Origin: Granulicella sp.
GTDB lineage: Bacteria > Acidobacteriota > Terriglobia > Terriglobales > Acidobacteriaceae
Length of the DNA: 64,000 bases
Assembly: GCA_025408425.1 (NCBI GenBank)
Contig: JANXYX010000001.1
Span: 124,001-188,000 of the forward strand
Direction: 5' to 3'
Shown here piece by piece: positions 61,920-64,000 of the stretch. Within the stretch, counting starts at the first letter, position 1. Each line of letters starts with the position of its first letter. Position numbers and translations under genes: made by a program. Below the pieces are notes generated by a model. It saw nothing but the letters and a program-made list of their open reading frames with translations, was not told the DNA's origin and did not search any database.

Positions 61920-63227
61920 ATGACGGCTGGAAACACCCGCAAACTATATTTGCTACCGATAGTGTTACAAATAGCCACCCTTGGCGCCTCCGCCCAAACT
62001 CCGCCGCCAACCCGCACCCTCATCCGTGCCGGTCACCTCCTCGACGTCAAAACTGGCGCAGAGCCCGCCGCCCAGACCATCATCGTCACCGGCGACCGCA
62101 TCACGGCCATCGCTGCCACCGCATCCACGCCCGCGCAGTCCGGCGATAAAGAGATCGATCTCTCTCGTTACACTGTCATGCCCGGCCTCATCGACGTCCA
62201 CACCCACCTCACCGGCGCCAACAACTTCGATCCTCTCTTCGAACTCACCATGACCCCCGCGAAAGAGGCCATCATCGGCGTCGAAAACGCCAAAGTCACC
62301 ATAGAGGCCGGCTTCACCTCCGTTCGCAACGTAGGCGCCGGCGACTACACCGACGTAGCCCTCCGCGACGAGATCGACGCCGGCAACATCCCCGGCCCGC
62401 ACATGCAGGTCTCCGGCCCGCCCCTCGGCATCACCGGCGGCCACTGCGACGAGAACCTCCTCCCCGCCCAATACCACCTCACTGCAGACGGTGTAGCCGA
62501 CGGCATTGCCGCCGTCCAGCAGAAGGTCCGTCAGAACATCAAATACGGTGCCGACCTTATCAAGATCTGCGCCACCGGCGGCGTCCTCTCCAAAGGTGAC
62601 GACCCACAGGCCAGCCAGTACACCCGCGAAGAGATGCAGGCCATAGTCGCCGACGCCCACCGCCTCGGCCGCAAGGTAGCCGCCCATGCCCATGGAGCGC
62701 AGGGCATCCTCTGGGCCACTGAAGCAGGCGTCGACTCCATCGAGCACGGCTCCTACCTCAACGACGAAGGCATCGCCGCCATGAAGCAGCACGGCACTTA
62801 CCTCGTCCCCACCGCCTACCTCATCGACTGGATGCAGCAGTACGGCAAACTCCCCGCCATATACCAGCAGAAGATGAAGGACGTCAGCGCCGTCGAAAAG
62901 CAGAACGCCATCAAGGCCATCAAGGCTGGAGTCAAAGTAGCCCTCGGAACCGACGCTGCTGTCTATCCCCACGGCCTCAACGCCCACGAGGTCGATGTCT
63001 ACGTCAACCAGTTCGGCATGTCTCCCCTTGCAGCAATCCAGGCCGGCACCGTCAACGCCGCCGACCTTATGGGCTGGACCGCCCGCACCGGTAGCCTCGA
63101 AAATGGAAAATGGGCTGACATCATCGCCATCGACGGCGATCCCCTCAAAGACGTCAAGCTTCTCCAGCACATCCCCTTCGTCATGAAGTCCGGCGTTGTC
63201 TACAAAGACGAGTCCCACAAGCAATAG
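61920..63227 (+). CDS. Exported amidohydrolase (imidazolonepropionase/prolidase-like)
   Basis: 435 residues. Signal peptide (LYLLPIVLQIATLGASAQ), then the metal-dependent hydrolase core: GLIDVHTHLTG (H94, H96), IKICATGG, VAAHAHGAQGI, DSIEHGSYL and ALGTDAAVYPHG. Metal ligands look complete. Related secreted enzymes are dipeptidases or act on imide rings; the substrate is unknown. Confidence 0.85.
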   Translation: MTAGNTRKLYLLPIVLQIATLGASAQTPPPTRTLIRAGHLLDVKTGAEPAAQTIIVTGDRITAIAATASTPAQSGDKEIDLSRYTVMPGLIDVHTHLTGANNFDPLFELTMTPAKEAIIGVENAKVTIEAGFTSVRNVGAGDYTDVALRDEIDAGNIPGPHMQVSGPPLGITGGHCDENLLPAQYHLTADGVADGIAAVQQKVRQNIKYGADLIKICATGGVLSKGDDPQASQYTREEMQAIVADAHRLGRKVAAHAHGAQGILWATEAGVDSIEHGSYLNDEGIAAMKQHGTYLVPTAYLIDWMQQYGKLPAIYQQKMKDVSAVEKQNAIKAIKAGVKVALGTDAAVYPHGLNAHEVDVYVNQFGMSPLAAIQAGTVNAADLMGWTARTGSLENGKWADIIAIDGDPLKDVKLLQHIPFVMKSGVVYKDESHKQ

Positions 63228-63273
63228 CCCCGCCAGCAGCAATCGGAAAGGACCCACCGCGCACCGCGCCGCC

Positions 63274-63990
63274 ATGAAAGCAACCGCAATCGAGTTCCGC
63301 CTTCGCTTCCTCATCCATGCCGTTGTCTACACGGTGGGCTTCATCGCGCCCTGGAACTACGCGCTCCACCTTGACACCATCAGCACCTGGCAGTTGCTCG
63401 CGGCGTGGTCCTTCCGTTACGCACACTTCAGCTTCAGTGCTGCCACTGTCGCCTTCCTTATCCTTGGAATCCTCTTTGCGCTCATCGCAGCCTCACTCCG
63501 CACCTGGGGTTCCGCCTATCTCGGAGCGGCTGTTGTGCAGGACGTCAGCATGCATGGCGATCAGGTCGTCGCCGCCGGTCCTTACCGCTACGTGCGAAAC
63601 CCTCTCTATCTGGGCACGTTCATCCACACCTTTGCCCTTGCGCTCCTCATGCCACCCACCGGAGCCCTCTTCTCCATTCTGGCCCTCGGCATCTTCCAAC
63701 TCCGCCTCATCGCCGCGGAAGAGGCCTTCCTTGCCAACAAGCTCGGCGAACCATACCTTGCCTATCTGGACCGCGTCCCCAGCCTCCTGCCCGCTCTCAC
63801 GCCTCGCGTAGCAGCATCACCAGTTCACCCAGCATGGCTCACCGCCATACTCGGCGAAATCTACATGTGGGGAGTAGCCGCCTCCTTCATCATCACCGGA
63901 GGCCGCTACAACGCGCGCCTCGTCACCCAGGGCATCATCGTCGCACTGGGGGTCTCTCTCGTGGCCCGAGCCTTCCTGCCAAAAAAATAA
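63274..63990 (+). CDS. ICMT-like integral membrane methyltransferase
   Basis: 238 residues from the ATG of MKATAIEFRLRFL. Four to five membrane helices, and the family signature GPYRYVRNPLYLGTF, which binds SAM, followed by EEAFLANKLGEPYLAYLDRV. These isoprenylcysteine methyltransferase-like bacterial proteins modify lipids or small molecules; target unknown. An upstream in-frame start would overlap the amidohydrolase end and is less likely. Confidence 0.8.
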   Translation: MKATAIEFRLRFLIHAVVYTVGFIAPWNYALHLDTISTWQLLAAWSFRYAHFSFSAATVAFLILGILFALIAASLRTWGSAYLGAAVVQDVSMHGDQVVAAGPYRYVRNPLYLGTFIHTFALALLMPPTGALFSILALGIFQLRLIAAEEAFLANKLGEPYLAYLDRVPSLLPALTPRVAASPVHPAWLTAILGEIYMWGVAASFIITGGRYNARLVTQGIIVALGVSLVARAFLPKK

Positions 63991-64000
63991 CCCGTCATAC

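Overview
The window looks like a chromosomal segment from an acidobacterium, probably family Acidobacteriaceae (relatives of Granulicella, Edaphobacter or Terriglobus). This rests on high GC, strongly GC-ending codons and protein style; no 16S gene is present to confirm it. It carries many chromosome-maintenance genes: dnaA, dnaN, rpmH-rnpA-yidD-yidC-khpB, rsmG-parA-parB with three parS sites, mutS2 and thrS.

Layout. 1-5.5 kb, mostly minus strand: the end of a DUF4126-type membrane protein, a secreted M28 peptidase, glyA, an alpha/beta hydrolase, and an XRE-type regulator whose S24-like domain lacks its catalytic residues. 5.6-25.3 kb, plus strand: a phage-derived structural cluster. It has a strong promoter, a zinc-ribbon protein, a sigma-region-4/ArpU-like protein, a candidate prohead protease, a scaffold-like protein, the major capsid protein, head-tail connector genes, a tube-like protein, a 1544-residue fibre with signal peptide and SGNH hydrolase, the large terminase, a HipA-like kinase plus DUF3037 pair, the portal, a large tail protein and two small proteins (one XhlA/holin-like). 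I find no integrase, replication genes, tape measure or recognisable endolysin. It is either a decayed or minimal prophage or a domesticated particle of gene-transfer-agent type. 25.3-27.4 kb: purE-purK and a small orphan. 27.4-32.3 kb, minus strand: 2-oxo-acid dehydrogenase E2, lipB and lpdA, a lipoate-centred group interrupted by an AT-richer family-4-like uracil-DNA glycosylase. 32.4-41.7 kb: nucleoside hydrolase, panE, an AT-rich two-gene cassette (soluble protein plus four-helix membrane protein), hemB, a zinc-ribbon membrane protein, mutS2, a small secreted protein and an O-methyltransferase. 41.9-50.1 kb: the dnaN-dnaA / rpmH-khpB divergon. 50.2-55.5 kb: two SRPBCC paralogues, an HNH protein, thrS, two tandem CGQGF-motif paralogues and a small membrane protein. 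55.7-64 kb: folC-plsC, a class-I glutamine amidotransferase-like hydrolase, rsmG, parA, parB, a secreted amidohydrolase and an ICMT-like methyltransferase.

Most promising for novelty: (1) the phage-derived particle cluster with an exported-looking hydrolase fibre and a HipA/DUF3037 insert between terminase and portal; (2) the translationally coupled AT-rich cassette at 34.5-35.8 kb, whose architecture (soluble protein of about 280 residues followed by a four-helix membrane protein) recalls RexA/RexB-type abortive-infection modules; (3) three tandem copies of the terminase 3' end, the last diverged in a coding-like way; (4) tandem CGQGF paralogues and a 17-bp DnaA-box-like repeat shared with the parA upstream region. 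All assignments are from reading alone; no homology search was run.
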